A stretch of 7,838 nucleotides of DNA from CAZNRY01 sp964575675 (GTDB lineage Bacteria; Eisenbacteria; RBG-16-71-46; CAIMUX01; VGJL01), in assembly GCA_964575675.1 (NCBI GenBank), contig CAZNRY010000175.1, positions 1-7,838 of the forward strand, given 5' to 3'. Under the pieces are notes generated by a model. It had not been told where the DNA came from. It worked only from the letters and a program-made list of their open reading frames with translations, and searched no databases. This document shows, piece by piece, positions 1 through 5,310 of the stretch. A program made the position numbers and the translations under genes. Within the stretch, counting starts at the first letter, position 1. Every line of letters begins with the position of its first letter.

Positions 1-299
1 GAGCCATGCCTCATCTGCTCAGGAGACGCGATTGTCTTCAGAGTGTTGGGAAGATCCCATCTCGGCGAGCGCGGCCTCTCGCTTGAGGAGATTCTGACGA
101 AAATCGGCCTTGGTCGGGCAGTGGCCAACCAGTACTCAAAGTCGTTCCGGACCCGTTGGACCGGAGTAGGTGCCCGAGACGCTATAACAGACACGGGTCT
201 CGCGAAGCGAGTCGACCGAGAACGAAAACCTCCCAAGAAACGGTAGGCTCTTCATGACTTGGGATCTTGAGGTCGCGCTCCAGAACATCGACCGCCCGT
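1..299. other. No confidently recognisable gene
   Basis: I read both strands and all frames. Open frames exist (for example plus 43-246 and a minus frame running off the left edge), but none has a recognisable motif, a clear ribosome binding site or a convincing protein-like composition. One short minus frame ending at 182 contains an 'ERAVDVLERDL' stretch just beyond the stop of the fragment at 300-530. It is in another frame and could be a decayed continuation of that gene. No hairpin terminator, tRNA or repeat of the R1/R2 type is visible here. Confidence 0.5.
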
Positions 300-530
300 T
301 CAGCATGCACGCAGATGGAGCCAGCCCTTCGCCACAACCCTTTTGAAGATAAACTCCATCTCGTCGGCAGTCATCATTGGGGCATACTGCCCAAAGGCCC
401 ACTTGCCCTTCATCCGAGGCTTCCGAGCGATCATGTAGTAGCAGATGCGGTACTCGATGCGTCCGTCATCAAAGCGGAGCTTCTGTAAGCAGTCCGCGAC
501 GATGCCTACCTGCTCAGTACCAGGACCGAA
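300..530 (-). pseudogene. Fragment of a small conserved hypothetical protein, no start codon
   Basis: The minus frame is open from a TGA at 531-533 to a TGA at 300-302. It reads a protein-like core with 'GIVADCLQKL', then 'IEYRICYYMIARKPRMKGKW', then 'FGQYAPMMTADEMEFIFKR' and 'VVAKGWLHLRAC'. From memory this resembles a widespread small protein family of unknown function (charged, with RICYYMI / KPRMKGKW / FGQ motifs). No ATG, GTG or TTG lies upstream of the conserved core. The first ATG (434) falls in the middle of it and would give only 44 residues. The conserved part begins at about 509, where the lipoprotein gene's stop (506-508) lies in another frame. This is best read as a 5'-truncated remnant fused to that gene's end. 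A non-standard start is less likely. The function is unknown. Confidence 0.6.
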
Positions 531-922
531 TCAACCAAATCGTGGCCGTAGGAAACGGCCCGGACACGGACCATGCCTGGATCGAGACCGGGCAGGGTGA
601 CGGACTCATCGAAGAAGTGGTCGGCCATCGGACACGAAGCGCTCGGATGTGCTTTGCGTCGAGACAGAGGCCGGAGCACCCATTCAGCGTCGGAGTGAGT
701 GACCGCGACACCATCGAATCGATAGCAGGGAGGTGCACCGCATGTGCCAGTGATACGTGCGGTGATCGGTTGCCCGGCAGAGGCCGAGTCCGGGATTGCG
801 AGGGTGAACACGACGCTATCCGCATCCTCCCAGCTGTCCCGATCCGCGCACCCAGACGCAAACGCAAGCGCCGCCCCCAACAGAAGTATGGCCACACAGT
901 TGCTTTCGACAGCAGTGATCAT
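506..922 (-). CDS. Putative small lipoprotein
   Basis: This is a 138-aa product. The N-terminus has a short polar start and then a hydrophobic stretch (about residues 10-22, 'VAILLLGAALAFA') ending in a lipobox-like ASGC with Cys25. It is therefore predicted to be exported, lipidated and membrane-anchored. The mature part is a single small domain of alternating hydrophobic strands ('PITARITGTCG', 'SVTLPGLDPGMVRVRAVSY') with a few further Cys residues. It looks like a beta-sandwich, but I cannot name a family. The start at 922 is supported by a GAGG seven bases upstream. Repeat R1 (970-1069) lies about 50 bp upstream of the start. Its last codons overlap the conserved-hypothetical fragment downstream, which suggests a rearranged 3' end. 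The role is unknown. Confidence 0.72.
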   Translation of the reverse strand: MITAVESNCVAILLLGAALAFASGCADRDSWEDADSVVFTLAIPDSASAGQPITARITGTCGAPPCYRFDGVAVTHSDAEWVLRPLSRRKAHPSASCPMADHFFDESVTLPGLDPGMVRVRAVSYGHDLVDSVLVLSR

Positions 923-969
923 TGTCGTACCTCAAGTGCCGAGCCAGGGAGAATTCTCTCCTTCGGCAT

Positions 970-1069
970 GACGCCCGCGCCAACCAGCGGCGGCCTGGGG
1001 CCCGGCGTTGGCCGACCCGGAGCCTGGCTCTTGCCTTGAGCGGTTCGCCATGGGCGGGGCGCGGAGGCC
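970..1069 (-). repeat. Repeat R1, about 100 bp, structured, upstream of lipoprotein gene
   Basis: Read on the minus strand, this segment aligns without gaps over 76 bases to R2 (1691-1791), with 13 mismatches by eye. A further block of about 24 bases, ending in GGCGCGGGCGT, aligns with one gap. Shared blocks include GGCCTCCGC, CAAGGCAAGA, and CCGGGT followed by GCCGGGC. A central stem-loop is kept (R1 GGCG-AAC-CGCT, R2 GGCG-ATC-CGCC), with a G-C pair replaced by G-U. It lies directly before the lipoprotein gene in the same orientation that R2 has before the Nudix gene. Confidence 0.75.
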
Positions 1070-1171
1070 ATCTGCACCCGAATGCGTACTATGGGTCGGT
1101 CATGCTCGGTCGTCTTCACGAACGGACGCTCAGGATCGAAGACGCTCATGGCCGTATGTTCCGTAAACAAG

Positions 1172-1213
1172 TGTCACCCATGTCCCCGGACTGATCTGTC
1201 ACCGATGTCCCCG
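1172..1213. mobile_element. Insertion-sequence-end-like direct repeats (solo end or remnant)
   Basis: Two 17-bp direct copies occur 25 bp apart: TGTCACCCATGTCCCCG at 1172-1188 and TGTCACCGATGTCCCCG at 1197-1213, with one mismatch. Tandem TGTCACC-ATGTCCCCG motifs are, from memory, common at the ends of some IS elements with integrase-core transposases. No transposase belonging to this end is visible nearby, so it would be a solo end or a deletion scar. The minus strand of the second copy encodes the last residues and the stop of the Nudix gene. A short protein-like minus frame beginning at ATG 1146 ('MSVFDPERPFVKTTEHDRP') lies between this motif and R1. It runs into R1 and is probably a fragment. 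Confidence 0.5.
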
Positions 1214-1669
1214 ATCGTCCGAACCATTCCTGGATGCCCCAGGTAGCAGACCCGTGAGTTGCTCCGCAAGACCATCCGGGTAGACCCTCTCGGCGGTCGA
1301 CTGCAACTCCTTGAGAGACCACCACCGCAGCTCCTGAATGTCTTCGTCAGAAGTATTGCTCACCGTGGGCTGCCCAGAGGACAGCCGAACGAGAAAGTAG
1401 CGTTCGATTTGATCGACGAGCCCGTTTCCCATGCGGAGGGCGAAGCGCCTCTCCCACAGCTCGCGGCCAAGTTGTTCGGCTAAGCCGGTTTCTTCTCGGA
1501 GCTCACGGAGGGCCGCCGCATGATGATCCTCGCCCGGCTCGAGCGCCCCTCCGGGAGGAACCCAGTAGGAGACCCTACGGCCATCGCAAGCTTCGGAGTA
1601 TCTGCAAAGCAAGACGGAGTCCGTAGCGTCGATGATGATCACACGCGCGACGTGCCTAATTGGAAGCAT
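1199..1669 (-). CDS. Nudix hydrolase domain protein
   Basis: This 156-aa product has the full length typical of a single-domain Nudix protein. The Nudix box is complete at residues 41-63: G41, five residues, E47, seven residues, then REL-R-EE-T-GL ending at L63. The REx2EE-type glutamates (E56, E59, E60) that bind the divalent metal are all present. The box is preceded by the usual 'WVPPGG' strand. The family hydrolyses nucleoside diphosphates linked to another moiety; the substrate cannot be read from the sequence. The C-terminal tail (last 10 or so residues, 'NGSDDRGHR') is encoded by an IS-end-like repeat, so the native end has been replaced. The start at 1669 has GAGG five bases upstream and follows repeat R2 by about 20 bp. 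Gene plus flanking repeats look like a mobile cassette. Confidence 0.9.
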   Translation of the reverse strand: MLPIRHVARVIIIDATDSVLLCRYSEACDGRRVSYWVPPGGALEPGEDHHAAALRELREETGLAEQLGRELWERRFALRMGNGLVDQIERYFLVRLSSGQPTVSNTSDEDIQELRWWSLKELQSTAERVYPDGLAEQLTGLLPGASRNGSDDRGHR

Positions 1670-1690
1670 GATGCCTCATCGACGCAATCC

Positions 1691-1791
1691 AACGCCCGCG
1701 CCGATCAGGAATCGACCTGGCGCCCGGCCTTGGCCCACCCGGGGCGACGGTCTTGCCTTGGGCGGATCGCCAAGGGCGGGCTGCGGAGGCC
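1691..1791 (-). repeat. Repeat R2, about 101 bp, structured, upstream of Nudix gene
   Basis: This is the second copy of R1, in the same orientation and about 720 bp away. It carries a good minus-strand hairpin (CCTT-GGCG-ATC-CGCC-C-AAGG, one bulged C). At its gene-proximal end (1687-1693) the minus strand reads GTTGGAT, which fits the integron core-site consensus GTTRRRY. I see no matching RYYYAAC partner at the far end, and R1 has GTCATGC at the equivalent place, so a true attC site is not shown. Confidence 0.75.
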
Positions 1792-1827
1792 GATCGCTCA
1801 GGCGCACAGCCATCCCCAAGGCGCGGA

Positions 1828-2160
1828 CTACTGAACTCGCAATCTCTGGTTTGCGTAGATCCTCTCAATCTCCTGTCGCAGGTCAGGGAACGAGTCTCCC
1901 AAGGCAGCGCATACCTCGCGAAAGAAGTCAGGTCGCCCGAGGTGACCGCAGCCGTCGAGTGCATCGTGAGGACCAAGTGGCCGCCGAGCCGATTCTGGCG
2001 TATGCAGACGCTTCCAGCTGGAAATCAGGCACTTTGCGTACTGGTGCGGATCTTCGAATGACACCTGGATGTCCTCGATTGGTTCGAGGTCCGCGGCAGT
2101 CCACAGATACTCGTGATCCGCGGAAATCCCGTAACCCAGTGTCCAGACGGATTTGCCCCG
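1828..2160 (-). pseudogene. 5'-truncated hypothetical gene
   Basis: The minus frame ends at 1828 with a protein-like sequence containing 'LGYGISADHEYLWTAADLEP', 'DIQVSFEDPHQYAKC' and 'PDFFREVCAALGDSFPDLRQ'. Codon use is even and the composition is acidic and aromatic. The frame stays open up to 2289, but upstream of about 2160 the residues become Arg/Ser-rich and simply mirror the transposase gene on the other strand. No ATG or GTG start precedes the credible part. I read it as a gene that lost its N-terminus when the transposase-bearing element arrived. The family is not recognised. The stop lies about 37 bp before R2, consistent with membership in the same repeat-bounded array as the Nudix gene. 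Confidence 0.5.
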
Positions 2161-3441
2161 TACCCATGATACGCTCGGTGATCTTATGGAAACACTTCTA
2201 TCGGCCCTACTCAGCTTCGTCCGGGCGGCGCTCCGATCGCGGACGACCCTCGCCCTGGAGAACGCCGCCTTGCGCCAGCAACTCACCATCTACCAACGGG
2301 CCCAGACGCGGATTCGGCTTCGGGTCGGGGATCGAGTCTTCTGGGTCGTTCTCCGGAAACTCTGGTCCGGCTGGGAGCGCGCCCTCATCCTCGTCAGACC
2401 CGCGACCGTGATCGCCTGGCATCGCCGAGGCTTCAGGCTGTTCTGGCGGAGGAGGTCAGGACCATCTGTCGGTCGGCCGCGGATTCCCCGTGAGCACATC
2501 GCTTTCATCCGACGCATCTCCAGCGACCACCCCGAGTGGGGCGAGGACAAGATCGCCGAGGAGTTCGATGCCAAGTTCGGAATCCACCACTCGGCGAGCA
2601 CTATCCGTTGCTACATGGTTGCGCGCCAGGGACCGCCGCGTGGGAAACAGACCTGGCGGACCTTCATCCGCAATCACGCCAAGGAAGTCTGGGCTTGCGA
2701 CTTCCTGACCCAGTACACCGCGTTCTTCGCCGTCGCCTATGTCTTCGTCATCCTGGAGATCGACTCCCGCCGGATCGTCCACGTCAACGTCACCACCAAC
2801 CCGACGCTGTCCTGGGTGAAGCAGCAGATCCGAGAGGCAACGGCCTGGGGCGAGACCCCGCGTTTCCTCGTCCACGACAACGACGGCATCTTCGGTCAGT
2901 GCGGAAGGAGCGTTGCTGTCGAGAAGAGCGGTCGCAAGCGCAGCTACCGTTGCCACCTGGACCGCTGGCTCGATGATTTCATGGGGATCGAGGGGCTACC
3001 GATCCCCTACGGAGCGCCAGATGCTTCCCCCTTCGTCGAGCGGTTCATGAGAACGCTGCGTGAAGAGGCTCTGGATCACTTCATCTTCCTGAGCGCCGAT
3101 CACATCCGCCGAGTCACCATCGCGTACGTCCGCTACTACAATGGCGCGCGGCCATCCCAGGCGATTCACGGGATCCCGGATCCGTATCCGGAGCTACGAC
3201 AGCCCCCGCCGAGCGCGGGCACTCTCGTGGCCCTCCCCATCCTCGGTGGCATTCAGCACGACTATCGCCTCGCGGCGTAGACCGCCGTTCGATAGCACGG
3301 CTCATGGGATTCCCTACCAGGACAAGTACGCTTTGCTCGCACATCGGCACCGAACAGCCTCACCCAACGAGTCCGCCCCGCGCAATCACGCGACCGAGCG
3401 GGCCGTCAAAGGCCATCATCCGGGATGGCATTGGGCGGAAA
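2161..3441 (+). mobile_element. Putative insertion element carrying the transposase, ends undefined
   Basis: An intact transposase gene lies between two damaged minus-strand genes, one lacking its 5' end (1828-2160) and one lacking its 3' end (3442-4131). This is what insertion followed by erosion, or replacement, would leave. I could not find convincing terminal inverted repeats or a target duplication. The best weak match is CCCATGA near 2163 on the plus strand and near 3304 on the minus strand. The stated limits are the edges of the neighbouring gene remnants and are not observed termini. Confidence 0.4.
2186..3280 (+). CDS. Integrase-core (DDE, rve-type) transposase
   Basis: This 364-aa product (starting at ATG 2186) appears full length for the integrase-core transposase family whose N-terminus reads 'LALENAALRQQL'. 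Residues 1-100 hold the helical N-terminal DNA-binding part, including 'PATVIAWHRRGFRLFWRRR'. The RNase-H-like catalytic core follows, with D172 in 'WACDFLTQ', the second Asp in 'VHDND' (D231 or D233) and E285 in 'FVERFMRTLREE'. The second Asp to Glu spacing is about 51 instead of the common 35, because of an Arg/Lys-rich insert (about residues 240-262). The C-terminus ends 'GGIQHDYRLAA'. It would cut and join DNA ends to move its element. A TTG start at 2153 would add 11 residues; ATG 2186 fits the usual N-terminus better, although no strong ribosome binding site is visible. The gene looks active, and it is the only plus-strand gene in the window. Confidence 0.92.
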   Translation: METLLSALLSFVRAALRSRTTLALENAALRQQLTIYQRAQTRIRLRVGDRVFWVVLRKLWSGWERALILVRPATVIAWHRRGFRLFWRRRSGPSVGRPRIPREHIAFIRRISSDHPEWGEDKIAEEFDAKFGIHHSASTIRCYMVARQGPPRGKQTWRTFIRNHAKEVWACDFLTQYTAFFAVAYVFVILEIDSRRIVHVNVTTNPTLSWVKQQIREATAWGETPRFLVHDNDGIFGQCGRSVAVEKSGRKRSYRCHLDRWLDDFMGIEGLPIPYGAPDASPFVERFMRTLREEALDHFIFLSADHIRRVTIAYVRYYNGARPSQAIHGIPDPYPELRQPPPSAGTLVALPILGGIQHDYRLAA

Positions 3442-3453
3442 TCATCGCCAATG
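3412..3453. terminator. Two adjacent hairpins between convergent genes
   Basis: A perfect 6-bp stem (GCCATC, loop ATCCGG, GATGGC) spans 3412-3429. It is followed at once by an 8-bp stem with one bulge (CATTGGGCG ... CGCCAATG) at 3429-3453, which overlaps the stop codon of the propeller gene. They lie between the convergent transposase and propeller genes and could act as a bidirectional terminator. There is no T-run, so this is tentative; they may instead be part of an element end. Confidence 0.35.
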
Positions 3454-4131
3454 GAATAATCGCGGAGCACGAGTCACGTAGACGCCGCCGTCCACTGGGT
3501 TCGGAAGCGCAAGCGCCGGGGAGTACAACTGCTTCACCCAGACCACCTGTCCGTCCCGGTCGAACCGGATGACTACGGAAGAGCTCCAAGAGGTCGCGAA
3601 GCCGCCCCCGGTCGTCGGGTCCGCGGCCACGGTCCACCAGCTGTCAGCCGAGCTGAAGCCGAAGTTGTTGGGCCCCCAGAGGACGGTGCCGTTTCCGTCG
3701 ATCCGGTAGACGCCCAGGCGGTAGTCGGCGGCATAGCACCCGCCGGTCACGGGGTTGGGCGAGGCGTAGGCCAGGTCCGCGGAGAGCGGCAGATCCCACG
3801 CTAGATTCCCGGCTGCATCGTACTTCTGAATCCGGAACTTGCCATCGATTCTGTTGCTCTCGCCGAAGATCGGCAGGTAGAGGGCGTCCTCCGTGAGGTT
3901 GCGGCCAGCACAATCAAGGCTGAGCGAAAACTCCGTGAACGGGAGCGACCGCTCCCATACGATCCCGCCGTTCAGGTCGATCCGGTAGAGGTAGGGCTGG
4001 TTGGGCTGCTGGTTGTGCCACCCCACTCCGAATAGGTAGTCGGCCGGTTCCGCGCCAGCCGTGGCCGCTGCCGAGAACAACAACGCCAGCGTCGCCATTG
4101 GAACGAGAAAACAGCGTTGACCCCATCTCAT
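3442..4131 (-). CDS. Secreted propeller-like repeat protein, 3'-truncated
   Basis: This 229-aa product has a classic signal peptide (basic start, hydrophobic 'MATLALLFSAAATA', likely cleavage after AGA27). The rest is built of repeated strands: 'YLYRIDLNGGIVWERSLPF', 'FRIQKYDAAGNLAWDLPLS', 'GVYRIDGNGTVLWGPNNFG' and 'VVIRFDRDGQVVWVKQLYS'. Each strand ends in a conserved Trp, and they are separated by 'NPVTGG', 'DPTTGG' and 'NPVDGG' turns. This is the pattern of beta-propeller blades of the PQQ-like kind. The last blade stops right after 'GGVYVT' with an unrelated 'RAPRLFHWR' end, so the protein has only about four blades and is probably truncated by the neighbouring mobile element. The start at 4131 is supported by AAAGGGGTGG upstream. 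A small dyad (CCGGC, loop, GCCGG; 4152-4166) lies about 20 bases before the start. It is likely exported to the periplasm or surface; ligand and function are unknown. Confidence 0.75.
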   Translation of the reverse strand: MRWGQRCFLVPMATLALLFSAAATAGAEPADYLFGVGWHNQQPNQPYLYRIDLNGGIVWERSLPFTEFSLSLDCAGRNLTEDALYLPIFGESNRIDGKFRIQKYDAAGNLAWDLPLSADLAYASPNPVTGGCYAADYRLGVYRIDGNGTVLWGPNNFGFSSADSWWTVAADPTTGGGFATSWSSSVVIRFDRDGQVVWVKQLYSPALALPNPVDGGVYVTRAPRLFHWR

Positions 4132-4453
4132 GTCTCCACCCCTTTCATGCGCCGGCTGTGCGCCGGTCGCGTTGAGCGGCTCCTTGTCCCGGGCCGCGTT
4201 GATGCCTCTTGGGCTTGACCATTCCGAGCATCCCGAATCTCATCGGGCGTACTTGAGCCGCGATCCTGAGAACTCGGCCACTCCGTGGGATGAGGACCGT
4301 TGGGGAGACTCCCGCCAACATGAAGCCAAGACCCACAGGGTGAAGCGCACCGCGGACGGGGCCGGGCATTGGGCACGGCTTGGCGACCTTCGGTCGGGAG
4401 CGCGGCCACATCATCAGCGACCATCCACATTCGTCAGAGAGTCGAGGGAGTAT

Positions 4454-4489
4454 CTGGTTCGCGGGAACCAGTCTAGCCCGTCAGCGGGC
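4454..4489. repeat. Pair of perfect hairpins
   Basis: CTGGTTC-GCGG-GAACCAG (4454-4471) has a perfect 7-bp stem. GCCCG-TCAG-CGGGC (4476-4489) has a perfect 5-bp stem four bases later. Their place, about 320 bp upstream of the propeller gene, allows a terminator for upstream transcription or a structured leader. No T-run follows on either strand. Confidence 0.5.
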
Positions 4490-4620
4490 AGTCGTCCATC
4501 AGTTTCGCGGGCGGTGCGGCAGACACTGCATAGGGCGTCCTGTCGTCCCGGGTGCGTTCACCAGAGACGCGAGTTCGTATTGCGTCCTGTCCGGGGTCCG
4601 GACGTCCCACGCCTGTTAAA

Positions 4621-4727
4621 CGGATTCTCTGTTTTGAGAGAGTCCAAGAGAGTTGGGGGGCATTGGGGGCGGTTCGTGACGGTCACATCCGGGCACCAGA
4701 CGTGCCCACACACGAACAGAGAATCCG
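4621..4727. repeat. 107-bp segment with perfect 13-bp inverted ends and central dyad
   Basis: CGGATTCTCTGTT at 4621-4633 is repeated as its exact reverse complement at 4715-4727, with no mismatch. Near the middle lies a perfect palindrome, GTGAC-G-GTCAC (4676-4686). There is no coding content. The ATTCTCTGTTT part of the end also starts the tandem repeat unit at 4878-4888. The size and ends fit a miniature inverted-repeat element, but I see no target-site duplication next to it. Confidence 0.55.
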
Positions 4728-4873
4728 CATCAGGAATTCGATCGCGCAACACGCTCGCATTTCCGCACATGCGACGAGCCCCAGCGGCTCTCACCACCAG
4801 GGCTCCGTTCACCACTCTCGGCACGTTAAGTTCGTGCCCTGCATTTCTGGCTCCCCAGACGATACCGTTTTAT

Positions 4874-5150
4874 AACCATTCTCTGTTTCTTGGCCCGCCG
4901 GGCTCAGCTTTGACCGGGCGGGATTCGCACCCGCTGGACGACAAACAGGATTTCAGAAGATCCGCCGTCTCCCCCCTGACCAGCCTTGCCTGGTCGCACC
5001 GAACCATTCTCCGTTTCCGAGCCCGCCGGGCTCAGCTTTGACAGGGCCGGATTCGCACCCGCTGGACGACAAGCAGGATCTCAGAAGATCCGCTGTCTCC
5101 ATCCCTCCCGACCAGCCTTGCCTGGTCGCACCTCACCACTCTCCGTTCTG
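4874..5150 (+). repeat. Tandem repeat, unit of about 130 bp, about 2.1 copies
   Basis: Copy A spans 4874-5001, copy B 5002-5133, and a partial third copy starts at 5134 (CACCACTCTCCGTT). A and B are about 90% identical by eye, with a 4-bp length difference. Each unit carries in order: a GC-rich palindrome (GAGCCCG-C-CGGGCTC in B, GCCCGCCGGGC in A), the block GGATTCGCACCCGCTGGACG, a stem-loop (GGATCT-CAGA-AGATCC in B, GGATTT-CAGA-AGATCC in A, where a C-G pair becomes U-G) and a perfect hairpin GACCAG-CCTTGC-CTGGTC (4978-4995 and 5110-5127). The kept stems point to selection on structure. On the minus strand the GCGGG-TGCGAAT-CCCGC stem of copy A (4918-4934) has the 5-bp stem and 7-base loop of a tRNA T-arm, but no full tRNA folds. 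Confidence 0.85.
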
Positions 5151-5310
5151 ACACCGTCGTCTAGGGTTGGGAGATTACGGGCAGCATCATGGAAACGCCA
5201 CTGAGGCCGCGCGCTCGGCGCAAGTCCAATCCGACGGGCATGGTCCATGAAAGGGACGGCAGGCTCCTGCAACACCACTCAGGGCGCTCTTCTTTCGAAG
5301 CATTCCCCAC

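Larger units (their letters stand above)
4132..5310. other. Long gene-free, repeat- and hairpin-rich region
   Basis: About 1.2 kb between the beta-helix and propeller genes. Long frames exist on both strands (for example plus 4130-5041 and minus 4145-4414), but they are Arg/Pro/Ser-rich, lack domain motifs and run through obvious repeats, so I do not call them genes. Starting from the propeller gene, the region holds its 5' leader and ribosome binding site, two strong hairpins (4454-4489), a 107-bp inverted-repeat segment (4621-4727) and the ~130-bp tandem repeats (4874-5150). I see nothing distinct in 5151-5310. Confidence 0.6.

Noticed and set aside
377..1039. Plus-strand open frame of 220 codons opposite the lipoprotein gene
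   Set aside because: Cys/Arg/Ser-rich antisense of a gene with a good signal peptide and ribosome binding site.
1632..2411. Long plus-strand open frame of 259 codons
   Set aside because: It crosses repeat R2, the antisense of two minus-strand genes and the transposase start; its product is Arg/Pro/Ser-rich with no motif. It is a GC-rich shadow frame.
2163..3310. Terminal inverted repeats of the transposase element (CCCATGA near both ends)
   Set aside because: Only seven bases match and the flanks diverge; there is no target-site duplication.
3363..3369. Integron attC core (minus strand GTTGGGT)
   Set aside because: A 7-base match to GTTRRRY is expected by chance, and the surrounding sequence does not fold into a convincing attC hairpin with paired inner boxes.
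4145..4414. Minus-strand open frame of 89 codons upstream of the propeller gene
   Set aside because: Basic, low-information product with no domain; it competes with another open frame and overlaps the leader region. It could be conserved, but nothing in the sequence shows it.
4910..4970. Functional tRNA gene
   Set aside because: Only a T-arm-like stem and a weak second stem are present; no acceptor or D arm, and the anticodon-arm-like loop has the wrong size.
4130..5041. Plus-strand open frame of 303 codons through the intergenic region
   Set aside because: It runs through the inverted-repeat segment and into the tandem repeats, has no ribosome binding site, and has a biased, motif-free product.
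4874..5150. CRISPR array
   Set aside because: Units are about 130 bp and nearly identical along their whole length; there are no short repeats with unique spacers and no cas genes.
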